A DNA stretch of 64,000 bases from an uncultured Bacteroidales bacterium. GTDB lineage: Bacteria > Bacteroidota > Bacteroidia > Bacteroidales > P3. The notes below the pieces were generated by a model. It saw nothing but the letters and a program-made list of their open reading frames with translations. It did not search any database and was not told where the DNA came from. The stretch is from positions 78,995 to 142,994 of the forward strand of contig CAMUZR010000006.1 in NCBI GenBank assembly GCA_947165255.1. Direction: 5' to 3'. Position numbers and translations under genes: made by a program. Below are positions 15,466 to 24,741 of this stretch, piece by piece. Every line of letters begins with the position of its first letter. Within the stretch, counting starts at the first letter, position 1.

Positions 15466-16536
15466 ATGAGCACCAAGTCCACAATACAGTCCCTCTTGGG
15501 TCGCTTGCGCCAGTGTTGGCTTAGGGCGATGCGGTGGAAGTGGGTCAAGTGGATTCGCTTTGCGGTACACAACTTTTCACCCCCGGGCAATAGGGATGTT
15601 CCACTTTATGATGTGGTGGCCTACCTGATGAGGGGTGTTTTCGACGGTGGGCTGTGGCGTGCCTCGAAGGGGTTGGCTTATTCCTTTCTGATGGCTATGC
15701 CCCCGCTGCTTATCTTTATGTTCAGTCTGATTGCCTATCTGCCTGTCGACGGATTGCAGGACGAGTTTCTGCTGCAGCTGCGCGACCTGATTCCTGAGAA
15801 GATTTACACCCCCATCGCCCATACTATCGACGACGTGATGGGCCACAAACATACGAGCCTGCTTTCGATTGGCTTTGTCCTTTCCATTATTTTAGCGGCC
15901 AATGCAGTACACGGCATGATGATGTACTTCTCCGACCGGAGCCATGAGGTGCGCCCCTTTGTCAGACGTTATCTTGTCTGCATAGGCATTGTGTTCCTCC
16001 TTTATGTGGCTGTCATCGTAATGCTGGCTCTCTTGTTAGGCTATAAGACTACCCTTATCTGGCTTTTCAGGAAGGGCATTTTGGTTCCGGGCTCTTTCAC
16101 GCATATCGTCATAGCAGTCGGTCGCTGGGTTATCATGATTGCGGTGGGCCTTTTCACCCTTATGACAATCTACTATTTTATCCCGATGAAGAAATCACGC
16201 GTGGGTTTCTTCTCGCCTGGGGCGGCGTTGGCACTGGGTCTCTTCATACTCATGTCGTGGGGGTTCCGGGTGTATCTGGTTCACTTTAACCGTTACAACC
16301 TGCTCTACGGTTCTATCGGCACGTTGCTACTTATTCTACTGTGGCTGTTGCTGAACTGCATGGTGCTGATGATGGGATATGAATTGAATGTGGCCATACT
16401 CAGCGGCGTACTCAGCGGTAAGAATGCCAAACGCCACCGCCTGATGGCTTTCCAAGACAAGTGTGTGCGTGAGCAGGCAGCAAGGGAAGGGTCGGCTGCC
16501 CCCGCGCCAAGCGACGACAAAGAAAATAAAAAATAG
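15466..16536 (+). CDS. YihY/BrkB-family inner-membrane protein
   Basis: This 356-residue protein has a basic cytosolic head and about six membrane helices. The first begins at GLAYSFLMAMPPLLIFMFSL and the later ones run through the IYYFIPMKKSRVGFF and YGSIGTLLLILLWLLLN regions, which are the diagnostic YihY/BrkB stretches. The C-terminal tail is charged and cytosolic. Once labelled ribonuclease BN or virulence factor BrkB, the family has no proven function. It lies between nadC and a methyltransferase gene with gaps of 49 and 17 bases, so it is probably co-transcribed. Confidence 0.92.
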   Translation: MSTKSTIQSLLGRLRQCWLRAMRWKWVKWIRFAVHNFSPPGNRDVPLYDVVAYLMRGVFDGGLWRASKGLAYSFLMAMPPLLIFMFSLIAYLPVDGLQDEFLLQLRDLIPEKIYTPIAHTIDDVMGHKHTSLLSIGFVLSIILAANAVHGMMMYFSDRSHEVRPFVRRYLVCIGIVFLLYVAVIVMLALLLGYKTTLIWLFRKGILVPGSFTHIVIAVGRWVIMIAVGLFTLMTIYYFIPMKKSRVGFFSPGAALALGLFILMSWGFRVYLVHFNRYNLLYGSIGTLLLILLWLLLNCMVLMMGYELNVAILSGVLSGKNAKRHRLMAFQDKCVREQAAREGSAAPAPSDDKENKK

Positions 16537-16553
16537 ACATTTAATATACCAAC

Positions 16554-17789
16554 ATGATTATACAGAAACAAAACGGCAAAGTTGTGCCGGTGAAGTCTTC
16601 CGGCCACGACAACTTCCCGATGGTTGCCAAAACCATGATGGGTCTCGAAGAGATCCTTGCCCAAGAGCTCAAAGACTGTGGTGCGCAGAACATCGAGTGC
16701 ATCAATCGCGCCGTCACCTTCGAGGGCAATATGAAGGTGCTCTATCGTGCCAACTACACCTGCCGCACCGCCCTTGCCATCCTTAAGCCTTTTGCCGAGT
16801 TTGAGGCCAACAACGAGCAGCAGCTTTATGACCAGGTCTATCAAATCAAGTGGGAGAAAATCTTGGATGTGGACTGCACGTTTATGATTGACAGCGTGAC
16901 CTCTGGTGACATCTTCACCCACTCGTATTATGCCGCATTGAAGACCAAAGACGCCATCGTGGACCGTTTTCGACGCAATTTCGGCCAACGCCCCACTATT
17001 GATACCGAAGCTCCCGACTATAAGTTCAATCTCCATATTCGCGACAACCACGTCACCTTACTGATTAACTCTAGCGGCGACTCGCTGCACAAACGCGGCT
17101 ACCGTCAGGCGGTTGGCTTGGCTCCCATCAACGAGGTGCTGGCAGCTGGAATGATTAAGTTGGCAGGATGGAAGTGTGACACTAATTTCTACGATCCAAT
17201 GTGCGGTTCCGGCACCTTGCTTATTGAGGCAGCCATGATGGCAAATAATATTCCTGCACAGTATTACCGTGGAGGCAAGTTTGCCTTCAAACGCTGGAAG
17301 GAGTTCAACCTAGGCGAATGGAAGAGTGTGAAGGAACAGGAAGACCGCAAAATTGGTTCGGGCGACTTTGAGTGTGAGATTTGGGGCAACGATATCGATA
17401 TGCAGGTACTCCAGCAGGCAGAGAAAAACCTTGAGTTCACCAAACTGCACAAGGATGTGATGCTTTTCTGTGGCTCCTTTGAGGATCAAGACCCTCCCGA
17501 GGGTAAGACCCTTATCGTAACCAATCCACCCTACGGCGAGCGCATTAAGGTGGAGGACTTGAACGCTATGTATGAGCAGTTGGGCGACACCTTCAAAAAG
17601 AAGTACGGAGAGAACTGTGAGGTATGGCTCATCACCAGCGACTTTGAGGCCATGAAGCACATTGGACTCAAGCCCAGCAAGAAGATTCCGCTGCTTAATG
17701 GCCAGCTTGACTGCCGATTCCTCAAATTTGAACTTTACGAAGGCAGCAAGAAGGCCAGCAAGCAGGTGGCTTCCGAAACCGAGGAATAA
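16554..17789 (+). CDS. THUMP-domain RNA methyltransferase, RlmL-like
   Basis: The 411 residues include a THUMP-type RNA-binding part (about 45-165) followed by a class I SAM-dependent methyltransferase. Seen are YDPMCGSGTLLIEAAM (SAM loop), NDIDMQVLQQAEKN and the catalytic IVTNPPYGER, the NPPY form used for N2-guanine methylation. The closest well-known relative is the N-terminal half of RlmL, which makes m2G2445 in 23S rRNA. The protein lacks the RlmK half, as is usual outside enterobacteria. It is in a run with queG, so the neighbourhood is RNA modification. Confidence 0.93.
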   Translation: MIIQKQNGKVVPVKSSGHDNFPMVAKTMMGLEEILAQELKDCGAQNIECINRAVTFEGNMKVLYRANYTCRTALAILKPFAEFEANNEQQLYDQVYQIKWEKILDVDCTFMIDSVTSGDIFTHSYYAALKTKDAIVDRFRRNFGQRPTIDTEAPDYKFNLHIRDNHVTLLINSSGDSLHKRGYRQAVGLAPINEVLAAGMIKLAGWKCDTNFYDPMCGSGTLLIEAAMMANNIPAQYYRGGKFAFKRWKEFNLGEWKSVKEQEDRKIGSGDFECEIWGNDIDMQVLQQAEKNLEFTKLHKDVMLFCGSFEDQDPPEGKTLIVTNPPYGERIKVEDLNAMYEQLGDTFKKKYGENCEVWLITSDFEAMKHIGLKPSKKIPLLNGQLDCRFLKFELYEGSKKASKQVASETEE

Positions 17790-17815
17790 GAATTGCTACA
17801 TATAGCCGTCCGTCC

Positions 17816-18721
17816 ATGCTCCTTGATGCTCAGTGGATTAAGCAGAACGCCCTAGCCATTGGCTTTGATGGCTGCGGCTTGGCTGTGGCTGCCCCCATCC
17901 AGCGCAGCCAATGGGACCTTCAGGAGTGGCTTGCAGAAGGTCGTCACGCCGATATGCACTATATGGAGGAGCATGTGGACAAACGTTATGACCCCACACT
18001 TCTGGTGCCTGGGGCGAGGACGGTGATTAGTGTGTTGTTGGGCTACAAGCCTTCCGCCCTTATGGAGGGCGCTGTCAAGATTGCGCAATATGCTTACGGG
18101 GAGGACTATCATGAGCGGCTGAAAGGGATGCTTTATCAGTTGCTGGCCGCTCTCACAGAACGTTATCACCAATTAGAGGGTCGTCCCTTTGTCGACACCG
18201 CCCCTATTAGTGACAAGTATTGGGCAGTGCAGGCGGGCCTCGGATGGCGGGGTAAAAATACTCTTCTAGTCAATCCAACGCTGGGTTCCTATTGCTTTAT
18301 AGGCGAGTTGGTCGTCTCCCTTGCTGCCGATATATATGACACTCCTTTACCCGACGGTTGTGGCACATGCGAGCGATGCCTAAGGGGGTGTCCGAACCAC
18401 GCTATCGTGGCCAGTCCGCTGTCAACGGTAGGTACTCAGGTGGATGCGCGGCGTTGCGCCTCTTATCACACCATTGAAAACCGTGCAGAATCCCTTCCGC
18501 AAGAGGTGAAACTATCTGACTATGCCTTCGGCTGCGATTGTTGCCAACTTGTTTGCCCCTACAATCGGCATGCGCAAGTCCGCTATCGCCTCACCCCTGA
18601 ACGACAGGAGCAGTTACAAAGCCTTCTTGAGGCAGACGAGAAAGCTTTTAATCGTGCCACAAAACATTCGGCACTTAGCCGTATCAAATACTCGCAGTGG
18701 CTTCGCAATCTTGGGGGCTGA
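17816..18721 (+). CDS. queG: QueG: epoxyqueuosine reductase
   Basis: QueG carries out the last step of queuosine synthesis, reducing epoxyqueuosine in the anticodon loop of tRNA with a cobalamin cofactor and two [4Fe-4S] clusters. The 301 residues include the N-terminal QueG domain with YHERLKGMLYQL and VDTAPISDKYWAVQAGLGWRG, then the ferredoxin-like CGTCERCLRGCP and CDCCQLVCPYN cluster motifs. The length is at the short end, since some homologues carry an additional HEAT tail. It lies 26 bases after the methyltransferase gene and converges with a radical SAM gene. Confidence 0.95.
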   Translation: MLLDAQWIKQNALAIGFDGCGLAVAAPIQRSQWDLQEWLAEGRHADMHYMEEHVDKRYDPTLLVPGARTVISVLLGYKPSALMEGAVKIAQYAYGEDYHERLKGMLYQLLAALTERYHQLEGRPFVDTAPISDKYWAVQAGLGWRGKNTLLVNPTLGSYCFIGELVVSLAADIYDTPLPDGCGTCERCLRGCPNHAIVASPLSTVGTQVDARRCASYHTIENRAESLPQEVKLSDYAFGCDCCQLVCPYNRHAQVRYRLTPERQEQLQSLLEADEKAFNRATKHSALSRIKYSQWLRNLGG

Positions 18722-18725
18722 CTGA

Positions 18726-20570
18726 TTATTTGTTGTGGCGTTTTTTCTGTTTGGGCTTGGGGAGATGAAGGCCGGGGAACCAGCTGCGGACGGGCTGGTC
18801 AAGTCCCAGACCGTTCATATAATTATAAGTTGCTAGGCTGAGGCCGCGCCCCACTTCGGCAATGTCATAGTCGAATTGTTGGCAGTTGTCTTCAGAGTGG
18901 AAATTGGGTTGGCTGAGTGCCTGCCAGTCGACTTCGTTGTTGCAGAAAGGATGAGGCTGTAAGGTGGTGCGGCGGGCACCGTATTTCTCAGGTTCAAATC
19001 CAGAAGGGCTGTGGCAGGTCATGGCATAGCGGTGCCAGAAGGCACTTTGGATAAGGCCTTCGTCGAACATGCTACGGACGGTGTCGAGGGCGTCGAGGGT
19101 TTCTTGAAGGGTTTCGGTGGGGAAGCCGTACATAAGGTAGGTGTGGACCATGATGCCGGACTCATGAAAGGCGCGGAAGACTTGACGGGCTTGGGCGATG
19201 GTGACGCCTTTGCCGATGAGTTGCAGGAGGCGGTCTGAGGCTACTTCCAGACCTCCGCTGACGGCCACGCAGCCGGCTTCGGAGAGAAGGTAACAGAGGT
19301 CGGGAGTATAGGCTTTCTCGAAACGCACGTTGCCCCAGAAACTGAGTGTGAGCCGACGGCGGAGTATTTCTTCGCTAACCTGTCGCAGAAGGTTTGGAGG
19401 CAGGGCTTCGTCGACAAAATGGAAGCCAGAGGAACCGGTCTGCTGCATGATGCGCTCCATGCGGTCGACGACAGTGGAGGCTGAGGGAGCCTCGTAGCGG
19501 CCGATGTAATCGAGTCGGGTGTCGCAAAAGGCGCAGCGGTGCCAGTAGCAGCCGTGGGCCATGATGAGTTTGTTCCAACGACCGTGGCTCCATAGGCGGT
19601 GCATGGGATTGGTCATCTCGGCCAGTGAGATATACTTGTCCAACGGCAGCCCCTCGAAATCGGGAGCGGGTTGAAAAGCAAAGGAAACATTTTCGTTGGA
19701 GGGTACCAGTTGGGGCGACAGGGCTGTGATGGTGCGCACCAGTCGGGTGGCGGGAATCTTACCGTCAAGGTATTCGGCAAGTCTTTGGAGAGGCAGCTCT
19801 CCATCGTCGAAGCTGATGCTGTGGCAGTAGTCGAAAATGCGAGGTTCGGAAAGCTGTCGCCACTCGGTGTTGACAAATCCGCCTCCGAGATTGACGTGGG
19901 CGCGGGTGTGCTGCATGATATATCGGCCACAACGAAGAGCGGCATAGAGGCAACCGGGAAAGGGAATGGTGAAGGCCACGAGGGCAGGTTGATGGGCATT
20001 CAGTTGTTCTTGAAGAAGGGAGATGAGGAGGCTGTCTATGACGGTTGCCGGGGCCTGGAGGGCTGCATTTAATTCGTCGAAAGTAGGAGCGTAGTTGGCA
20101 ATATGCTCGGCATAGCGGATGAGGTCAAAATTGGGGTCGACATGGGTTCGCAAATAGTCGGCAATGTCCTCGATAAAAAGTGTGGCTAGGTGGCGCGCTT
20201 TGTCCTCAGTACCTGCGATGCCAAAAGCCCATTCAAGGTCGCCAAGCTGATTAAAGCGAGGTCCTTCGGGCAGAAGGCTGCGGTTGGCAATGCGTGGAGC
20301 AAGGGTATTGTCCTGTCCGCGCAGGAAACGCAGGACGGTCTCTACGATGTCGGCGCAGCGCATGAGGTATTTGCTCTCTTCGTGGTCGGAAACTTCGGAG
20401 GCAAGATGGCTGAGCCAATTGCGGGAATAGATACGGTCTACCAACTCAATGCCGAGGTCGACTTGTCCCACTTGGTGTCCCAGCGACTGAAGGTAGCCTT
20501 TGAGAACCGTGGTGGCAGGGTAGGGGGTGTTGAGCTGCGTGAGCGGTGGAGTGAGGAGGAGTATTTTCAC
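18726..20570 (-). CDS. B12-binding radical SAM protein
   Basis: This is a cobalamin-type radical SAM enzyme of unknown substrate. I take the GTG at 20570 as start: the cobalamin-fold opening KILLLTPPLTQLNTPYPA follows it directly, and the ATG upstream falls inside the promoter. The first 150-200 residues form the B12-like domain and GGGFVNTEW is visible. The radical SAM cluster motif is GCYWHRCAFCDT, spaced CX4CX2C rather than the common CX3CX2C, followed by GGLEVASDRLLQLIGKG and YLMYGFPTET. The C terminus is basic (KPKQKKRHNK). It is 615 residues long and stands alone, convergent with queG and divergent from a TPR gene. Confidence 0.88.
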   Translation of the reverse strand: MKILLLTPPLTQLNTPYPATTVLKGYLQSLGHQVGQVDLGIELVDRIYSRNWLSHLASEVSDHEESKYLMRCADIVETVLRFLRGQDNTLAPRIANRSLLPEGPRFNQLGDLEWAFGIAGTEDKARHLATLFIEDIADYLRTHVDPNFDLIRYAEHIANYAPTFDELNAALQAPATVIDSLLISLLQEQLNAHQPALVAFTIPFPGCLYAALRCGRYIMQHTRAHVNLGGGFVNTEWRQLSEPRIFDYCHSISFDDGELPLQRLAEYLDGKIPATRLVRTITALSPQLVPSNENVSFAFQPAPDFEGLPLDKYISLAEMTNPMHRLWSHGRWNKLIMAHGCYWHRCAFCDTRLDYIGRYEAPSASTVVDRMERIMQQTGSSGFHFVDEALPPNLLRQVSEEILRRRLTLSFWGNVRFEKAYTPDLCYLLSEAGCVAVSGGLEVASDRLLQLIGKGVTIAQARQVFRAFHESGIMVHTYLMYGFPTETLQETLDALDTVRSMFDEGLIQSAFWHRYAMTCHSPSGFEPEKYGARRTTLQPHPFCNNEVDWQALSQPNFHSEDNCQQFDYDIAEVGRGLSLATYNYMNGLGLDQPVRSWFPGLHLPKPKQKKRHNK

Positions 20571-20574
20571 GATG

Positions 20575-20582
20575 CAAAAGTA
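20575..20582 (-). promoter_or_regulatory. -7 box of the radical SAM gene, implying a leaderless GTG start
   Basis: The minus strand reads TACTTTTG then CATC then GTG. The predicted transcription start falls on or beside the GTG codon. Confidence 0.55.
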
Positions 20583-20614
20583 CAAAAAAAAAGTGTTTAA
20601 TCAATAAATATTTG

Positions 20615-20622
20615 TATTTTTG
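20615..20622 (+). promoter_or_regulatory. -7 box of the TPR-protein promoter
   Basis: TATTTTTG followed by CAAATTAT, about 19 bases before the first ATG and back to back with the radical SAM promoter. Confidence 0.6.
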
Positions 20623-20640
20623 CAAATTATTTAACTCCCA

Positions 20641-21450
20641 ATGGTTATGAAGAAATTGTTACTGATAGGGGCTTTGTTATTGGCATTGTCGGCGCAGGGA
20701 CAATCGTATCCTGCCCAGTTTCAGGAGGCTTTGGATAAAGGCGATACCCGCGCTCAAAGAGCGATATTGGCCGATTGGCAACTGGCTTCACCTAAGGATG
20801 TGGATTTGTATGTTGCTCGCTGGAATTACTATGTGAACGGCTATATGGAAGAAGGTCAGACAGGTGACCTTTCAATCCGCGACCGCGCCATGGTGGACAG
20901 TGGTTTTGCCGTCATTGATGAGGCAATCAGCCTCTATCCCGACCGGCTAGACTTGCGTTTTGGCAAGATTTATTTCTTAGGACAGATACAGCAGTGGGAC
21001 GATTTTGTGGAGGAAATATGCAGAACGTTGGATTATTCTGTCCAAATAGGCCACAGTTGGAACTTCAACGGTGTGCGAGGCGAAGGCAAGACCATTATGA
21101 CTGAGGGAATGCAAGACTATCAGTGGGATATGTATGGACAGATAGAAATGGTGGGAGACAGTCTTTCTGCTGCGGGCAGGGAGATGGCTCAACGCATAGG
21201 CCGTGTGGCCAAGGCGACGTTAGAGGCTTTTCCGAGCGATGTGGAGGCAATGAATATGATGGGGGTGTACAATATGCTGGTCAGGGACTACGAGCGCGCG
21301 GTAAAGTTTTTGCTGCGGGCCGAGAAAATCGCTCCTACCCATCCTGCTGTGCTGTGCAACCTTGCAGAATGCTATGCACGACTGGGCAAGAAAAAAGAGG
21401 CGGCCGAAATGCTGAAGCGGATAGAGCGTCTAGAGGTAGAATGCAGATAG
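20641..21450 (+). CDS. Exported tetratricopeptide-repeat protein
   Basis: The start is either the ATG at 20641 or the one at 20647; the second gives the cleaner signal peptide MKKLLLIGALLLALSAQGQS. The mature part is about 250 residues of helix. Near its end it has TPR-like units with FPSDVEAMNMMGVYNMLVRDYERAVKFLLRAEKI and PAVLCNLAECYARLGKKKEAAEML spacing. The middle contains WNYYVNGYMEEGQTGDLS. Such proteins scaffold complexes in the periplasm, but no partner is indicated here. It is a single gene between divergent and convergent neighbours. Confidence 0.75.
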   Translation: MVMKKLLLIGALLLALSAQGQSYPAQFQEALDKGDTRAQRAILADWQLASPKDVDLYVARWNYYVNGYMEEGQTGDLSIRDRAMVDSGFAVIDEAISLYPDRLDLRFGKIYFLGQIQQWDDFVEEICRTLDYSVQIGHSWNFNGVRGEGKTIMTEGMQDYQWDMYGQIEMVGDSLSAAGREMAQRIGRVAKATLEAFPSDVEAMNMMGVYNMLVRDYERAVKFLLRAEKIAPTHPAVLCNLAECYARLGKKKEAAEMLKRIERLEVECR

Positions 21451-21526
21451 AGCACCTTAAGGTAGAATGTATATTCTAAAAAGCAATTATTAATAAGCCA
21501 GGGTGGTTGCGGTTATCAACCATTAT

Positions 21527-22243
21527 TCATCGTGCTCTTTTTAGTTGTTTGTGGTATTCGCGGCGGGCTTTCTTGAGAAGTCGCTGGAACCGTTTGTCGG
21601 CATGTAGGCGGGCTATGCCGGCACTGGCGGCAATCATTCCAGCATCGACGTCGCTTTGCCAGTGGTAGCCCGCAATGACTCGGCTTTGACCGTACATATA
21701 CCCTCGGGCTAAGAGAGAGTTGGCACTATCGGGGTTGAGTTCGCTCAAAATGAGTGCAGCACTCCATCCCTCAATGGTATGACCCGAAGGATAGGATCCA
21801 TTGTGGCGCAGCTCCTCTTCGTCGGAAGGAACCAGCGAGGGCTCTCCGAAATAGACGTAAGGCCGTGTCCGCTGGTAGTGTTTCTTAGGCAATCTTCCTA
21901 CACCATCGTTGGTGATAAGTGCAACATATAGCAGGCGGAAAATGGCTGGGGTTTTCTCCTCGGACAGTTTCATGCCGAAAGGTATGCTAAAGATATGGCA
22001 GATGTATTCTATCCGCCAGTTGGCATCACTGAAAGCAATGGCAGCGCGAATGGAGTCCTGCCGTTGTAGTTTGCCCCATTGGTATTGCGCTTGGTCATAG
22101 GCAAAGGCAGCCGAAGCGGTGTCGGGCGGCGGAGGTAGGAAATGAATGGGGTTGGGCATTTGCTGCGGGGTGAACAGTGGCTCCTGAGCGCTCGAGAAAA
22201 GGGCTATGGAGAGAAATAAAAGGAGAAAAAAGAATTTTCGCAT
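21527..22243 (-). CDS. Exported PAP2-family acid phosphatase
   Basis: I start at MRKFFFLLLF (22243), which gives a signal peptide ending SSAQ and overlaps the upstream stop as TAATG. The 238 residues carry the three PAP2/vanadium-haloperoxidase motifs: KKHYQRTRPY (KX6RP), GSYPSGHT (PSGH), and SRVIAGYHWQSD (SRX5HX3D). This matches periplasmic class A non-specific acid phosphatases such as PhoN. It would remove phosphate from small organic phosphates outside the inner membrane. It is the last gene of a purF-like, YiiX-like, PAP2 operon. Confidence 0.92.
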   Translation of the reverse strand: MRKFFFLLLFLSIALFSSAQEPLFTPQQMPNPIHFLPPPPDTASAAFAYDQAQYQWGKLQRQDSIRAAIAFSDANWRIEYICHIFSIPFGMKLSEEKTPAIFRLLYVALITNDGVGRLPKKHYQRTRPYVYFGEPSLVPSDEEELRHNGSYPSGHTIEGWSAALILSELNPDSANSLLARGYMYGQSRVIAGYHWQSDVDAGMIAASAGIARLHADKRFQRLLKKARREYHKQLKRAR

Positions 22244-22854
22244 TATGGATTGACAGGGGTAAGAAAGGGTTCTTGTGAAAGGTCGGTGGGATTGGTGCCG
22301 GGAACGCCTTGTGGAACGGCGATGTCTAGGCTGTCGAAAAGTTGCTGCCAATAGGTAGGAAGCGAGCTGTCCGAGGCCAGAAAATTCATCGGATGGGTAT
22401 GGAAGAGAGGCGCTCCGAGGCTGTCGCGGAAACTCTCATATACGAGTTCGCTGCAGTAGAGGCGGCCGTTCTGGGGCAAGAAATAGTCATCGTATGGCTT
22501 GCATAAAAGGTTCTGCAACTGTCGGTTTAGATGGGCAGTGTCATAATGACATGAAATCCGGTAAAAGTCAGCCGGATGGCATAGGCTTGCGACGTAGTCC
22601 TGGGCAAAGTCAGTATACGGGCGGCGGATAACCCCTCGACGAGGTACAGCCTCGACCACATAAAGGCCGCTGTCGGTACACTGAGCGATGGCCACATGGG
22701 TATATTGCCCAGTGCTTTGTGCGACCGATTGCCCCATGCCGGTGGTATCGCGGAGAAAGATAAGGTCTCCTGTGCAAAGTTCGCACTGCTGCTGCCGTGA
22801 ATTACAGGCCGAAGCCAACAGTAGGGTGCAAAAAAGTGGTAGAACGAATTTCAT
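22243..22854 (-). CDS. YiiX/YebB-like NlpC/P60-type cysteine hydrolase, lipoprotein
   Basis: The 203 residues have a lipobox (LLLASAC) and a circularly permuted papain-like fold. GDLIFLRD opens the domain, QYTHVAIAQ carries the catalytic His, and RLYCSELVYESF the catalytic Cys, the order expected for the YiiX/YebB group of NlpC/P60 enzymes. Relatives hydrolyse amide or ester bonds in cell-wall peptides or lipids; the substrate here is unknown. It starts six bases after the purF-like stop and overlaps the PAP2 start by one base, so expression is coupled. Confidence 0.85.
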   Translation of the reverse strand: MKFVLPLFCTLLLASACNSRQQQCELCTGDLIFLRDTTGMGQSVAQSTGQYTHVAIAQCTDSGLYVVEAVPRRGVIRRPYTDFAQDYVASLCHPADFYRISCHYDTAHLNRQLQNLLCKPYDDYFLPQNGRLYCSELVYESFRDSLGAPLFHTHPMNFLASDSSLPTYWQQLFDSLDIAVPQGVPGTNPTDLSQEPFLTPVNP

Positions 22855-22860
22855 CGAAGA

Positions 22861-24741
22861 CTAAGCCTTGGTGATGTTCTCGTAGTACTGCACATAGGCT
22901 CGATACAGCAGTTTCAAGCCGCCTGGGGTAGGGTAGTTGCCGCTGAAATACCAGTCGCCGGTATGTCCTGGGCAGGCCTTGTGGAGGCCGTCGATGGTTT
23001 GATATATGCACTCTACTGGCACGTCCGATCCTTCGTCGGTAACCAGATTGCCTATCATCTTTGAGATTTCCTCCTCGGTAAAGGGGGCGTAAATCTGCTT
23101 CACATAGTTCTCATGGCACTGCTCTTTGGGCAAGTCCATCGCATCCTTGCACTCCTTGTATACCTTCTCTAACACATCCAGCATGCCGCGTTCGGCCAAC
23201 AGTGCCACTGCGGCTTTGAAGGCGATAAATTCCTGAAGGTTAGCCATGTCGATACCGTAAAAGTCGGGGTAGCGTACCTGAGGTGAGCTAGAAACGATGA
23301 CCAACTTGCGGGGGCGTAGGCGAGAGAGAATCTTTACGATGCTGTTTTTTAGGGTGGTACCGCGGACAATGCTGTCGTCAATCACCACCAGATTGTCCAC
23401 ACCGTCCTGTATGACGCCGTAGGTGACATCGTAGACATGGGCAGCCATGTCGTTGCGGGCGTTGTGCTCGGTAATGAAGGTGCGGAGCTTGATGTCCTTA
23501 ATGGCCACCTTCTCGCTGCGCACGTGAGAACTGAGGATGGCGGTGATGGCCTCCTCGGTCAGGATGCCCTGCTTCGAAAGTAGGATAATGGCTCGTGTCT
23601 TCTCTGCGTTCAGGCGGTCCTCAAAGCCGTGCAACATGCCGTAGTAGGCCACTTCGGCGGTGTTGGGTATGAAGGAAATGACACTGTGCAGGAGGTCATT
23701 GTCACATGCCTTTAGGATGGCGGGCACAAGGTTGTAGCCGAGGTGTTTGCGTTCTTCGTAAATGTCTTTATCGCTTCCGCGGGAGAAGTAGATGCGCTCG
23801 AAGGAGCATTTGCTGATGTTGGGCTTGGGGTCCAGTATTTGCTCCACGCGTATTTCATTGTTCTGATTGGCAAAGATGGCTTGGCCGGGGAGAAGTTCAT
23901 GCACTTGGTCGACAAGCACATTCAGTGCGGTTTGTATGACGGGACGTTCGGAGGCCACGACCAAAATTTCGTCGTCGTAATAGTAGAATGCAGGACGGAT
24001 GCCCCAAGGATCGCGCAGGGCAAACTGCTCGCCGCTGCCCGTCATGCAGCAGATGACGAAGCCGCCGTCCCACATGGGGGCGCACTCACGGAGGATGGAG
24101 GCCATGTCCACCCGCTGTTCTATATAGCGCGTCAGCTCTAGCCCGTGCAACCCTTCGTCACGCCCTTGTATATAGAGTTTCTCCACGTTGCGGTCTAGGC
24201 GGTGGCCAAGTTGCTCAAGAAGGATATAAGTGTCTGATCCACTACGGGGGTACTGCCCCTGCGAGGAAATGAGGTCGAATATTTCTTGGGCATTGGTGAG
24301 GTTGAAGTTGCCGCAAAGGGCAAGGCTGCGGGCACGGTAGTTGTCGCGGCGCACCAAGGGGTGCAGATATTGAATGCCCTGGCGGCCAGTGGTGCTGTAG
24401 CGCAGGTGCCCCATATACATGTTGCCCGCGTAGGGCATCATCTGCAGGCTTACGTTCTCGTTCTCGCCCTCGGTGATTTGCTCTCCCGCCTTATTAAAAA
24501 TCTGGGTGATGGCACTGCTGCCCATAGCTCGCTCGCGGAAAATATATTCGTTGCCCACCTCCGAGTCGGTCTTTAGGCAGACGATGCCCGCACCGTCCTG
24601 CCCACGGTTGTGCTGCTTTTCCATCAGCAGATACAGTTTGTTCAAGCCGTGGCGCCAAGTGCCATGCTCCTGCTGATAGTATTCGAGGGGTTTGAGTAGT
24701 CTGACTTGTGCAATGCCGCATTCGTGCTTCAGGGGCTCCAT
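22861..24741 (-). CDS. purF: Amidophosphoribosyltransferase, Bacteroidota-type long PurF
   Basis: The start MEPLKHECGI (24741) puts the glutaminase nucleophile at Cys8, as class II glutamine amidotransferases with a short propeptide require; the longer reading does not. The 626 residues contain MEKQHNRGQDGAGI, MGHLRYSTTG, RDPWGIRPAF and the PRPP loop VVIDDSIVRGTT. The reaction is PRPP plus glutamine to phosphoribosylamine, the first step of purine synthesis. Typical PurF is near 480 residues; this longer form, with extra C-terminal sequence, is common in Bacteroidota, where a shorter PurF may coexist. It leads an operon with two exported hydrolases, an odd pairing for a purine enzyme. Confidence 0.85.
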   Translation of the reverse strand: MEPLKHECGIAQVRLLKPLEYYQQEHGTWRHGLNKLYLLMEKQHNRGQDGAGIVCLKTDSEVGNEYIFRERAMGSSAITQIFNKAGEQITEGENENVSLQMMPYAGNMYMGHLRYSTTGRQGIQYLHPLVRRDNYRARSLALCGNFNLTNAQEIFDLISSQGQYPRSGSDTYILLEQLGHRLDRNVEKLYIQGRDEGLHGLELTRYIEQRVDMASILRECAPMWDGGFVICCMTGSGEQFALRDPWGIRPAFYYYDDEILVVASERPVIQTALNVLVDQVHELLPGQAIFANQNNEIRVEQILDPKPNISKCSFERIYFSRGSDKDIYEERKHLGYNLVPAILKACDNDLLHSVISFIPNTAEVAYYGMLHGFEDRLNAEKTRAIILLSKQGILTEEAITAILSSHVRSEKVAIKDIKLRTFITEHNARNDMAAHVYDVTYGVIQDGVDNLVVIDDSIVRGTTLKNSIVKILSRLRPRKLVIVSSSPQVRYPDFYGIDMANLQEFIAFKAAVALLAERGMLDVLEKVYKECKDAMDLPKEQCHENYVKQIYAPFTEEEISKMIGNLVTDEGSDVPVECIYQTIDGLHKACPGHTGDWYFSGNYPTPGGLKLLYRAYVQYYENITKA

